64,000 nt of DNA from CAZEQK01 sp964514395. Lineage in GTDB: Bacteria > Bacillota > Bacilli > Tepidibacillales > Tepidibacillaceae. The notes below the pieces were generated by a model. The model saw only the letters and a program-made list of their open reading frames with translations, had not been told where the DNA came from and searched no databases. Below are positions 10,060-18,655 of the stretch, one piece after another (within the stretch, counting starts at the first letter, position 1; the number at the start of each line of letters is the position of its first letter). Location: contig CAZEQK010000013.1 in NCBI GenBank assembly GCA_964514395.1, positions 12,179 to 76,178 on the forward strand, in the 5' to 3' direction. The translations under genes were made by a program, and so were the position numbers.

Positions 10060-11264
10060 TATTTATGCCTACCTACCATCTCTTTTTTAATCTCTTCTAT
10101 AATATATTTTCCTAACATTTTCTTACTCATTTTAGGTAAGTCTATCTGTTTACCAGACTTGGTCAGTATGGTTACTACATTTGTATCATGCTCAAAGCCT
10201 GCACCTTCCACTAGTACGTTATTTGCAATAATCATATCCATCTTCTTTTTTAATAGTTTATTCTTTGCTTTCGTAATAAGATCCTCTGTTTCTGCAGCAG
10301 TACCAATGAAATATTGCTTTTCATTTTTTTTCTCCCCTACGACCATTGCAATATCCTTTGTTCTTTCCATTTCAATCAGCCAGGTGCCTTCTTTTTTCTT
10401 AAACTTTTGTTGATAGACTTCCTTTGGTCTATAATCCGCAACTGCAGCTGCCTTAATGATAATATCTGCCTTCTCTAAGTTTTCCATTACTTTATTGTAC
10501 ATTTCCTCCGCACTCTCTACTGGAATAAAATGTACTCCTGTAGGTGGTGTAAGCTTTGATTTTCCAGATATTAATGTTACTTCCCCACCACGTGCCATTG
10601 CTGCTTCTGCTAAGGCATAACCCATTTTCCCTGTAGAACGATTTGTAAAGAAACGAACTGGATCTACCGCTTCTCTAGTAGCACCCGCAGTTATTAAGAA
10701 TTTCTTTCCTAAAAAATCCATTGAGCGATTAAAAAATTGCTCAATATATTGGACGATTTCCTCGGGCTCTGCCAATCTACCTTTTCCTTCATAGCCACAG
10801 GCAAGTAATCCTTCATTCGGTTCTATAAATTCAATTCCTCTCTTTTTCAGAATATCCATATTCTCCTTTACACTTGGATGATCGTACATATGAACATTCA
10901 TGGCTGGAGCAATGATGATAGGACTAGTTACAGCCAAAAGAGTAGTTGATAACATATCGTCTGCAATACCATATGCTAATTTTGCTATACTGTTTGCTGT
11001 GGCTGGAGCAATCACTACTAAATCAGCTTGATCAGCAACATCTATATGTGAAACAACCTTAGGATTCATTTCTGCAAAGGTATCTAGATAGACATGATTT
11101 CTTGATAATATTTGTAAAGTGAGTGGTGTAATGAATTTTGTAGCGGATTCTGTCATGATCACTTGAACATTTGCACCCTTTTTAGATAGCTGACTTACCA
11201 ATGATGCAGCTTTAAAGGCGGCTATCCCACCTGATATACCTAATAAAATATTTTTTCCTTTCAC
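10059..11264 (-). CDS. coaBC: Bifunctional phosphopantothenoylcysteine decarboxylase / phosphopantothenate-cysteine ligase
   Basis: Carries out two consecutive steps of CoA synthesis. The N-terminal CoaC flavodomain shows LGISGGIAAFKA, the His in VVSHIDVADQADLVVIAPAT, PAMNVHM and ACGYEGKGRLAEP. The C-terminal CoaB half starts at about residue 185 with ITAGATREAVDPVRF and contains the KFKKKEG lysine cluster. A perfect AGGAGG lies seven bases before GTG 11264, so I start there rather than at ATG 11297. It heads the coaBC-priA-def-fmt-rsmB series, separated from rpoZ by a terminator. Confidence 0.95.
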   Translation of the reverse strand: MKGKNILLGISGGIAAFKAASLVSQLSKKGANVQVIMTESATKFITPLTLQILSRNHVYLDTFAEMNPKVVSHIDVADQADLVVIAPATANSIAKLAYGIADDMLSTTLLAVTSPIIIAPAMNVHMYDHPSVKENMDILKKRGIEFIEPNEGLLACGYEGKGRLAEPEEIVQYIEQFFNRSMDFLGKKFLITAGATREAVDPVRFFTNRSTGKMGYALAEAAMARGGEVTLISGKSKLTPPTGVHFIPVESAEEMYNKVMENLEKADIIIKAAAVADYRPKEVYQQKFKKKEGTWLIEMERTKDIAMVVGEKKNEKQYFIGTAAETEDLITKAKNKLLKKKMDMIIANNVLVEGAGFEHDTNVVTILTKSGKQIDLPKMSKKMLGKYIIEEIKKEMVGRHK

Positions 11265-11324
11265 CCTCATACCTCCTAACAATGCATGCACTATCATCCT
11301 CGTTCATTGCTCTTATTAGAAAAA

Positions 11325-11350
11325 AATAACAACCAACTTAGGTTGTTATT
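11325..11350 (-). terminator. Intrinsic terminator after rpoZ
   Basis: On the minus strand a hairpin AATAACAACC / GGTTGTTATT is followed by a run of Ts. It closes the yicC-remA-gmk-rpoZ unit and precedes coaBC, so coaBC presumably has its own promoter or is read through. Confidence 0.85.
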
Positions 11351-11362
11351 TTGTTTTGTTTT

Positions 11363-11557
11363 TTATTTTTTTACAATGAAATATTTTTCTTCATAAAACT
11401 CTTCAAGTGCAATTCCAACAAATTTATGTGATTTTGGATTGTCAATTAAGATTTGTGCTCCTTCTTTAATTAGTCTAGCTCTTTTAGCAGTTGAAACTAC
11501 TAATGAGTACTTACTTTCCACATGATTCAATAGCTTATCAATGGATGGATAAAGCAT
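11363..11557 (-). CDS. rpoZ: RNA polymerase omega subunit
   Basis: Small assembly subunit of RNA polymerase that binds beta-prime. The 64-residue protein begins MLYPSIDKLL and carries the conserved RARLI and IALEEFYEEKY segments. The ATG at 11557 shares a base with the gmk stop codon (TAATG), and AAAGGAGG lies upstream. The open frame extends seven codons further, but that region contains this ribosome-binding site. The gmk-rpoZ pairing is conserved. Confidence 0.95.
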   Translation of the reverse strand: MLYPSIDKLLNHVESKYSLVVSTAKRARLIKEGAQILIDNPKSHKFVGIALEEFYEEKYFIVKK

Positions 11558-12174
11558 TATAATTCCTCCTTTAACCATTTTTCATAATATGGTAGTATTC
11601 GATCCCTTTTCAGTCTTTCTGCTTCTATAATCGATTGTATTCTCCTTACTGCCTTTGGTACTTCATCATTGACCACAGCATAATCGTATAGCTTCATCAT
11701 TTGAAGTTCATTCTTAGCTACATTCATTCTACTCAATAAGCTTTCATCTGTTTCTGTTCCCCGTTGTGTAATTCGATGCTTTAATTCTTCGAAGGATGGT
11801 GGCATTAAAAAGATAAAAATACCTTCTGCATATTTTTCCTTTACCTTTAGTGCACCCTGCACCTCTATCTCTAGAATAACATCTTTTCCTTCAGATATCA
11901 TTTTTTCTACAAAAGAGCGAGGCGTTCCATAATAATTATCAACATATTCCGCCCATTCGAGCAATTGATCATTCTTTATCATTTTCTCAAAATCACTTTT
12001 TGTTTTAAAAAAGTAATTAACGCCATCTATTTCGCCAATTCGTGGTTTCCTTGTTGTTGCTGAAACAGAATATATAATATCCTCCTGCTCTTTACGCAAA
12101 TGTGCACACACTGTTCCTTTACCAACACCAGATGGTCCTGAAAGAACAATGAGTAATCCTTTTTGAACAAACAT
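11557..12174 (-). CDS. gmk: Guanylate kinase
   Basis: Converts GMP to GDP with ATP. The 205-residue length is typical. The P-loop is LSGPSGVGKGTV near residue 11. The GMP-binding region shows SATTRKPRIGEIDGVNYFF, and the LID/catalytic part contains RITQRGTETDE. GGAGACGAG precedes the ATG. It lies in the conserved yicC-remA-gmk-rpoZ operon. In Bacillus this enzyme is a (p)ppGpp target; that is family knowledge, not visible here. Confidence 0.97.
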   Translation of the reverse strand: MFVQKGLLIVLSGPSGVGKGTVCAHLRKEQEDIIYSVSATTRKPRIGEIDGVNYFFKTKSDFEKMIKNDQLLEWAEYVDNYYGTPRSFVEKMISEGKDVILEIEVQGALKVKEKYAEGIFIFLMPPSFEELKHRITQRGTETDESLLSRMNVAKNELQMMKLYDYAVVNDEVPKAVRRIQSIIEAERLKRDRILPYYEKWLKEEL

Positions 12175-12189
12175 GATCTCGTCTCCTAC

Positions 12190-12450
12190 TTACTCTTCAG
12201 TAATATCTTCTTTTGATGTCAAACGATGAGCAACAGTTTCTGGCTGAACTGCAGATAAAATAACATGATCACTGTCCGTAATAATAACTGCACGGGTTCT
12301 TCTCCCATAGGTAGCATCAATTAACATGCTCCTATCCCTTGCTTCTTGTATAATACGCTTTATTGGTGCTGATTCAGGACTTACTATGGAGATAATTCGA
12401 TTAGCTGAAACAATATTACCAAACCCAATATTGATAAGTTTTATAGACAT
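12190..12450 (-). CDS. remA: Extracellular matrix regulator RemA (DUF370)
   Basis: DNA-binding activator of biofilm matrix and osmoprotection genes in Bacillus subtilis. The sequence is nearly that of the reference family: INIGFGNIVSANRIISIVSP, the RDRSMLIDATYGRRTRAV region and a final SAVQPETVAHRL. The open frame reaches 12477, but GGGGGTCAAGAA directly before the ATG at 12450 gives the canonical N terminus MSIKLINIGFGN (86 residues). It is located between yicC and gmk as usual. Confidence 0.95.
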   Translation of the reverse strand: MSIKLINIGFGNIVSANRIISIVSPESAPIKRIIQEARDRSMLIDATYGRRTRAVIITDSDHVILSAVQPETVAHRLTSKEDITEE

Positions 12451-12491
12451 TTCTTGACCCCCTATAATATAACACACACAATTTATACTGC

Positions 12492-13376
12492 TTATTCTAC
12501 ATTTTGAACCTGTTCTCTCATTTTCTCTAGCTCACTCTTTAGGTTGACAACGGTTTGACTCAAGCTTAAATCATTTGCTTTTGATCCAATTGTATTTACT
12601 TCTCTATTCATTTCCTGAATAAGAAAATCTAGTTTTCTTCCAACAGGCTCATCCTGCTCTAAGATGACTAGAAATTGTTGAAAATGACTCTTTAATCGAG
12701 TGATTTCCTCATCTACATTCGCTTTATCTGTAAAGAAAGCAACTTCATTAAGTAAACGAGCCTCATCAATATCAACTTCACCTTCTAGCCAATCTTTTAT
12801 CCTTGTCGTTAACTTGTTTCGGTATTCTTCTACTACTAATGGTGCCCTTTCCTGCAAATTTAATAACAAATCCTGCATACTTGCTATTCTAGTGGTCAAA
12901 TCAATATATAGATTATCTCCTTCATTAGCTCTCATGTCTGCAAGATTTTTAGTTGCTAGTTCTAATGTACTTAAGATATCATCTTGTATAAGATCAAGTT
13001 CAAATATTTCTTGTCCAACATTTATTAAATCGGGGACAGTCAATATATCCTTGATACTAACTTCACCCTCAATATCGTATCTTTGTTTAAACTGCTTTAA
13101 TACTTCTATGTATTGGTCAATTAATCCCCAATCAACCTTTAATTGTTGATTTGGATTATTATCTACATCTAAGGTGACAAAAACGTCCAATCTACCACGT
13201 TTCATATATTTTTGAATCGTTTTCTTCATTTTGTCCTCTAAGCTGATGAAGTCCTTCGGCATTTTAAACATTATTTCATGATACCTATGATTGACTGAAC
13301 GAATCTCAATTGAAATTTTTATTCCATCAATCATGACGTCCGCTCTACCATAGCCAGTCATACTATTTATCATCAT
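12492..13376 (-). CDS. yicC: YicC-family endoribonuclease
   Basis: A 294-residue member of the YicC/YloC family, recently linked to RNA decay in Escherichia coli and Bacillus subtilis. It begins with the signature NSMTGYGRA and has the conserved internal block SVNHRYHEIMFKMP. The C-terminal DUF1732 part contains GRKLDFLIQEMNREVNTIGSKAND, whose acidic and basic residues are highly conserved in the family. It is the first gene of the yicC-remA-gmk-rpoZ operon, with a plausible sigma-A promoter directly upstream. Confidence 0.93.
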   Translation of the reverse strand: MMINSMTGYGRADVMIDGIKISIEIRSVNHRYHEIMFKMPKDFISLEDKMKKTIQKYMKRGRLDVFVTLDVDNNPNQQLKVDWGLIDQYIEVLKQFKQRYDIEGEVSIKDILTVPDLINVGQEIFELDLIQDDILSTLELATKNLADMRANEGDNLYIDLTTRIASMQDLLLNLQERAPLVVEEYRNKLTTRIKDWLEGEVDIDEARLLNEVAFFTDKANVDEEITRLKSHFQQFLVILEQDEPVGRKLDFLIQEMNREVNTIGSKANDLSLSQTVVNLKSELEKMREQVQNVE

Positions 13377-13395
13377 TAATCACATCCATGACCTT

Positions 13396-13424
13396 ATTCT
13401 AATCAATTTTATCATCAGGTACAA
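13396..13424 (-). promoter_or_regulatory. Putative sigma-A promoter of yicC operon
   Basis: On the minus strand, TTGTAC (13424-13419) and TAGAAT (13401-13396) are separated by exactly 17 bases, about 20 bases before the yicC start. The -10 is good (5 of 6) and the -35 weak. Confidence 0.55.
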
Positions 13425-13458
13425 GTCTTAATCCATAAAGAACAATAAATTTCAAAAA

Positions 13459-13485
13459 GGAAACTAACCCTTTCGGTTAGTTTCC
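13459..13485 (-). terminator. Intrinsic terminator after dapL
   Basis: An 11-bp perfect stem GGAAACTAACC / GGTTAGTTTCC with a 5-base loop is followed on the minus strand by TTTTTG. It lies 29 bp past the dapL stop and separates dapL from the yicC promoter. Confidence 0.9.
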
Positions 13486-13513
13486 CAAAAAATGATTGTT
13501 TTTTAGAAAAGCT

Positions 13514-14752
13514 TTAAAATTCAAAGTCAACACTTGTTAATCTTTGCTTGATTTCATCCATTACACGTTTTTCATCTTCTTCGCTTTTCGCTACAAAGGT
13601 AACAGAAAAACGAACAAAGCGCCCGGCATCATCCCATGGTACTGTAGAAATTAACTTTTCTTTAATTAAAAACTGAGAAAAATCCTCAGCAGTATTAAAT
13701 TTCTGACCATTTTTTATTCCTTTTGGCGCTTCAACATACATAAAGAAAGAACCCTTTGGTTTATTTGCCTTAAAACCTAATTCATTTAATGTATTCATTA
13801 AAACATTATGTCGTCTTGAATACTTATTAGCTGTTTTTAAAGTGATTTCAGGATGATGTAAAGCATAGACTGCAGCTTCTTGAATCGCAAGAAATTGACC
13901 AGAATCATTATTATCCTTAACATTAGCAAAAGCATTGACAATTAATTCATTTCCTGCCACAAAACCAATTCTCCAGCCTGTCATATTATAGGATTTAGAC
14001 AGAGAATGAATCTCGATTCCTACTTCCTTTGCTCCTGGTACAGAAAGAAAACTTAATGGTTTAACACCGTCAAACGTTAATGCAGCATAAGCAGCATCAT
14101 GGATGACAATGAGATTATTTTCTTTGGCTAGTTTTACTGCTTTTTCAAAGAACTCCTTTGTCGCACTAGCTCCGGTTGGATTATTAGGATAGTTTAAATA
14201 TAATAGCTTTGCTTTTTGTAAAGTATCATGGTCTATCCCATCAAGATCAGGCAAAAAATTATTTTCCTTTGTTAAAGGTAAATTCACTACTTCTCCACCT
14301 AACCACTTCGTATGAGTGCCTAGTATTGGATATCCTGGCACAGTCATTAATACAATATCTCCAGGATTAATAAATGCACTAGGAAGCATAGATAATGCAG
14401 ATTTGGCACCAATGACGTGAACAACTTCTTTGTCTGGATCAACATCTGAAACTTGGTACACATTTTTTAGATATTCAGATGCAGCAACCTTCAGGTCTCT
14501 ACCACCATTATCAGCATATCCTCTGTTTTCATGCTTTTGAGCCGCTTTATATAAGGCTTCAATAACACCTTCATCAGCCATTTGATCTGGTTCACCTACT
14601 CCTAAATCAAGTAGCTCAACATCTGGATATTTCTTTTTTGCCTCTGCTTTTGCTCTTTTTATTTTTTCAAACTTGTATATTTCGTTACTTTTACCATATT
14701 GGTTACCACCAATTCTTTCAGCAAACAACTGTTGTATATAGCTTTCTTTCAT
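13514..14752 (-). CDS. dapL: LL-diaminopimelate aminotransferase
   Basis: PLP-dependent class I/II aminotransferase that converts tetrahydrodipicolinate directly to LL-diaminopimelate, bypassing acylated intermediates. The 412-residue length fits. Family features include LLDLGVGEPDQMAD, the GYADNGG substrate loop, YLNYPNNPTGA and the PLP lysine in HSLSKSYNMTGWRIGF. The next upstream gene is dapF, which uses the product, and this supports the assignment over a generic aspartate aminotransferase. A strong terminator follows. The many lysines and C-terminal SVDFEF look lineage-specific. Confidence 0.88.
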   Translation of the reverse strand: MKESYIQQLFAERIGGNQYGKSNEIYKFEKIKRAKAEAKKKYPDVELLDLGVGEPDQMADEGVIEALYKAAQKHENRGYADNGGRDLKVAASEYLKNVYQVSDVDPDKEVVHVIGAKSALSMLPSAFINPGDIVLMTVPGYPILGTHTKWLGGEVVNLPLTKENNFLPDLDGIDHDTLQKAKLLYLNYPNNPTGASATKEFFEKAVKLAKENNLIVIHDAAYAALTFDGVKPLSFLSVPGAKEVGIEIHSLSKSYNMTGWRIGFVAGNELIVNAFANVKDNNDSGQFLAIQEAAVYALHHPEITLKTANKYSRRHNVLMNTLNELGFKANKPKGSFFMYVEAPKGIKNGQKFNTAEDFSQFLIKEKLISTVPWDDAGRFVRFSVTFVAKSEEDEKRVMDEIKQRLTSVDFEF

Positions 14753-14844
14753 CAGAAAACCTCCTTATATCATTGCAATCATTTATTACTAGATTATAGT
14801 TAACATAGATAATACCACAGTTATGATATTTTATATAGCCATCA

Positions 14845-15696
14845 TTAAAATTTAACAGGGCCAAGCCATTTACCTGTATAAACTTCGCTTGCTTCCCCTG
14901 TCATATAGACCTTATTATCCTTTTCCTCCCATTTCACCTTAAGGTCACCACCCTTTAGATGAACGATGACATCCCTTGAGGTTTGACCAGTTAAAACAGA
15001 GGCAACTCCTGTAGCACATGCTCCTGTTCCACATGCCAGGGTCTGACCAACTCCTCTTTCCCATACACGCATATCCATCTCTTTATCAGAGGTAACAGTA
15101 ACAAATTCTACATTTGTCTTTTTAGGGAATAAAGGATGTGTTTCTATCTTCGGCCCCCAAACCTCCACATCAAAATCCTTTGCATCATCTACATAGATGA
15201 TCGCATGAGGGTTACCCATAGAAACAGCAGTAAATGAGAAGGTTCTACCATCTACTTCAATTGTTTTATTGATGACTTGTTCTCCTTCAATCTTTGTAGG
15301 TACAAGCTCTCCCTTCAGGATAGGCTCACCCATATCCACCTCTACGGTCTTTACAATATTTTCATTTTCCATTAGATGCAGCATGACATGTTGAATACCT
15401 GCTAGTGTTTCGACACTTAAGGATTTCTTTTCGACCATTTCATGGTCATACACATACTTTGCAACACAACGAATAGCATTACCACACTGCTCTGCTTCTG
15501 TTCCATCTGCATTAAATATCCTCATTCTGACATCAGCTGTTTCAGAAGGTAGGATAAAAACCAAACCATCTGCTCCTACTCCAAAGTGGCGATCACAGAT
15601 ATCTATCGCCAATTGATCGATATCCTTTGGAATGTCCTTAGAGTTTACTACAACAACAAAGTCATTTCCTAATCCATTCATTTTTATGAATTCCAT
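14845..15696 (-). CDS. dapF: Diaminopimelate epimerase
   Basis: Converts LL- to meso-diaminopimelate for lysine and peptidoglycan. The 283-residue length is typical. Both catalytic cysteines are visible, in AEQCGNAIRC and in LACGTGACA, together with the N-terminal MNGLGNDFVV signature. AAGGAGTTTGAAAGAAG precedes the ATG. It lies 92 bp upstream of dapL and 82 bp downstream of the ATPase gene. Confidence 0.97.
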   Translation of the reverse strand: MEFIKMNGLGNDFVVVVNSKDIPKDIDQLAIDICDRHFGVGADGLVFILPSETADVRMRIFNADGTEAEQCGNAIRCVAKYVYDHEMVEKKSLSVETLAGIQHVMLHLMENENIVKTVEVDMGEPILKGELVPTKIEGEQVINKTIEVDGRTFSFTAVSMGNPHAIIYVDDAKDFDVEVWGPKIETHPLFPKKTNVEFVTVTSDKEMDMRVWERGVGQTLACGTGACATGVASVLTGQTSRDVIVHLKGGDLKVKWEEKDNKVYMTGEASEVYTGKWLGPVKF

Positions 15697-15778
15697 CTTC
15701 TTTCAAACTCCTTTATCGCTTATTCATCACTCTCTGTTTGCAAAGTATAGTTACACTATTAGTAACAGGATGATATAT

Positions 15779-18514
15779 TTATGCCTTTTTCAAAGCAATT
15801 TTACCATGGTTAAATAGCTTTCTAATGCCAAAAGCAAAGGTTGGAATTGCTCCAAACAATAGGGTGACAATCCAATCATTTAAATTCAGTTCAACCGTTC
15901 TAAATATTGGCTGAAGCGGTTCAATATAAATGACTCCTACCAATAGTAATATGGATGATAAAACTGCAAAAATTAAATATTTGTTTTCGAATATATTTCG
16001 ATGAAAAATCGAGATATCACTCCGGCAATCAAAAACATGGATTAACTGTGCCATCACTAATGTAGTAAAGGCCATTGTTTGTGCCTTCGCTAGATTGGCA
16101 GGATCCTGTATATAGGTAAGCAAAAAAGTCGTCAATGTGACAATTCCGATTAAAAATCCCCGACTAATAATTTTCCAGCCTAAGCCTCGAGAGAAGACAC
16201 TCTCTCTGCTATCTCTTGGGATACGATTCATGATGTTTTCTTCTGCTGGATCAACTCCCAGTGCCATCGCAGGTAGACCATCCGTGACTAAATTCACCCA
16301 CAATATTTGAATCGGTACAAGTGGCAATGGTAGACCTAATAGCATGGCAAAAAACATCGTAAGAATCTCACCAACGTTGGAAGCTAACAAATAACGAATA
16401 AACTTTCTGATATTATCGTATATTCCTCTTCCTTCTTCTATTGCAGCTACAATTGTTGCATAGTTATCATCACTTAAGACTAATGCTGAGGCTTCCTTTG
16501 CAACATCGGTACCGGTAATACCCATAGATATTCCGATATCTGCAGCTTTAATTGCTGGAGCATCATTTACACCATCGCCAGTCATCGCAACAACATGGCC
16601 TTTGGCTTGTAATGCTTTAACAATCCTAAGCTTATGTTCAGGTGACACCCTAGCATAGACATAGATATCGTCAACTTTATCCATAAAATCATTATTAGAC
16701 ATATTATATAAATCCTGCCCATTTACTGTCAATCCACGGGGTGGAAGAATATTTAACTGTTTTGCAATCGCCACTGCTGTGGCTTGATGATCTCCTGTAA
16801 TCATCACTGTCTTGATTCCAGCTTTCCTACTGGTTAATATGGCTTGCTTGACCTCATCCCTTGGTGGATCAATCATACCTACAATACCAACAAATACCAG
16901 ATTGCTTTCTGCATGCTCTTCACTATTTACAATTTCATTAGATTTTATATCCTTATAAGCGATACCCAAATTACGAAGAGCATGGTTTGCCATTTCTTCA
17001 ATTTTAAGTTTTACTTGTCTTTTTATTTGTGGAGTTAATGGTACTATTTTTTCCTCCCATATAGTCGAGGTACAACGCTCAAGTAGAATATCTGGAGCTC
17101 CTTTGACTGCCACCATTCTTTTATCATTACTTTCTACGATAGTCGACATCATTTTCCGAGAAGAATCGAAAGGAAACTCCTTCACTCGGTTCCAGATACT
17201 ATTCAATTTCTTCTTTGAATAGCCAGCCTTTTCACTTAAAACGATTAATGCACCCTCTGTTGGGTCTCCTTGAATTTTCCAATCTATTTTATTTTTTTTG
17301 AATAAACCTTTTTTGATATATTCCGATTCAACGATTGCCGCATTATTACATAGCGTCCCCACTTCTACTAATTTAGTTAATGATTTTAGACGTTCTGGTT
17401 TTACCTGATAGGAGCCATGATAAAACTCACCTAATGGCGTATATCCTGTTCCTGTAACCTTGATATCCTTTCCTCCAGCCCATATATTGGTTACCGTCAT
17501 TTTATTCTGGGTCAAGGTACCCGTTTTGTCAGAGCAAATAACGGTTGCACAGCCTAATGTCTCCACAGATGGTAGCTTTCTTACAATTGCTTTTCTCTTT
17601 ATCATCCTTTGTACACCTAAAGCCAAAGCAATGGTTACAATTGCTGGAAGTCCTTCTGGTATAGCCGCCACGGCTAAGCTTACACCAGCCAAAAACATTT
17701 CATATGCTTGATGTCCATGCCAAATCCCCGTGATTACAACCAAGAAGGTTAAACCTAAAGCTAAAAACACTAAAATTTTCCCTAATTGCTCTAACCTACG
17801 CTGTAATGGCGTTTCCATCTCTTCAGTAGATTGAATTAAATCAGCAATTTTTCCCATTTCCGTACTCATCCCTGTTTCAACAACAATTCCTAAACCAGTA
17901 CCTCTAGTTATTAATGTACCCATAAAGGCCATGTTTTTTTGATCTCCTAAAGGAATATCTTCATAAGGAATAACTTCTACCATTTTATTAACAGGGATTG
18001 ACTCACCTGTTAGTGCTGATTCTTCATGATATAATTCATTTGTTTCTATTAACCGAATATCTGCTGGAATACGATCACCAGCCTCCAATTTAACAATATC
18101 CCCTGGGACTACCTCTAAAGCAGGAATAGTGATGAGAGCTCCATTTCTAATCACATTAGCATGGGGGGCAGACATTTCCTTTAATGCCTGTAGCGATTTC
18201 TCTGCTTTAAACTCCTGTATATAGCCTAATATCGCGTTAATAATGACAATAGCTATAATAGTGATAGAATCGGTATATTCTCCTAATAGTCCCGATATTA
18301 AAGTAGCTATTAAAAGTACAATCACCATAAAATCCTTAAATTGATTTAGAAATAGAGTAAAAGGAGAAGTTTTTTTACTCTGATTAAGCTGATTCAATCC
18401 ATATTTTTCAAAGCTTTCTTTAACCTGGCTTGATTGTAATCCGTTTTTTTTGTCAACATGATACATGCTTAAAATGGCTTCTCCTGGTATGGTATGCCAA
18501 TATTGTTTTGACAA
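15779..18514 (-). CDS. P-type (P2A) Ca2+-transporting ATPase
   Basis: SERCA-like cation pump, orthologous by position and sequence to Bacillus subtilis YloB. It shows the TGES actuator motif, the phosphorylation site DKTGTLT and the hinge TGDGVNDAPAIKAADIGI. The Ca2+ ligands of SERCA are all present in context: AAIPEGLPA (M4), ASNVGEI (M5) and NLVTDGLPA (M6). Start: the frame is open to 18592, but GGAGG lies inside that extension, just before a TTG at 18514, giving MSKQYWHTIPGE, the usual family start (911 residues). It is divergent from rqcH. Confidence 0.92.
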   Translation of the reverse strand: MSKQYWHTIPGEAILSMYHVDKKNGLQSSQVKESFEKYGLNQLNQSKKTSPFTLFLNQFKDFMVIVLLIATLISGLLGEYTDSITIIAIVIINAILGYIQEFKAEKSLQALKEMSAPHANVIRNGALITIPALEVVPGDIVKLEAGDRIPADIRLIETNELYHEESALTGESIPVNKMVEVIPYEDIPLGDQKNMAFMGTLITRGTGLGIVVETGMSTEMGKIADLIQSTEEMETPLQRRLEQLGKILVFLALGLTFLVVITGIWHGHQAYEMFLAGVSLAVAAIPEGLPAIVTIALALGVQRMIKRKAIVRKLPSVETLGCATVICSDKTGTLTQNKMTVTNIWAGGKDIKVTGTGYTPLGEFYHGSYQVKPERLKSLTKLVEVGTLCNNAAIVESEYIKKGLFKKNKIDWKIQGDPTEGALIVLSEKAGYSKKKLNSIWNRVKEFPFDSSRKMMSTIVESNDKRMVAVKGAPDILLERCTSTIWEEKIVPLTPQIKRQVKLKIEEMANHALRNLGIAYKDIKSNEIVNSEEHAESNLVFVGIVGMIDPPRDEVKQAILTSRKAGIKTVMITGDHQATAVAIAKQLNILPPRGLTVNGQDLYNMSNNDFMDKVDDIYVYARVSPEHKLRIVKALQAKGHVVAMTGDGVNDAPAIKAADIGISMGITGTDVAKEASALVLSDDNYATIVAAIEEGRGIYDNIRKFIRYLLASNVGEILTMFFAMLLGLPLPLVPIQILWVNLVTDGLPAMALGVDPAEENIMNRIPRDSRESVFSRGLGWKIISRGFLIGIVTLTTFLLTYIQDPANLAKAQTMAFTTLVMAQLIHVFDCRSDISIFHRNIFENKYLIFAVLSSILLLVGVIYIEPLQPIFRTVELNLNDWIVTLLFGAIPTFAFGIRKLFNHGKIALKKA

Positions 18515-18600
18515 ACTGTTCCCTCCTTCAACTAACCTCGTCATGCTAACTTTATTCAGACGAGCCGTAAAAAATGCAAAAAAATTGGACATTATTTAAT

Positions 18601-18629
18601 TTGTAGAAAAGCTAAAACTGAATTATACT
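18601..18629 (+). promoter_or_regulatory. Putative promoter of rqcH
   Basis: TTGTAG and TATACT are separated by 17 bases, ending 27 bases before the rqcH start codon. The -10 is good and the -35 poor. Confidence 0.4.
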
Positions 18630-18655
18630 AACAAGAGGAAACGAGGTGACCTATT

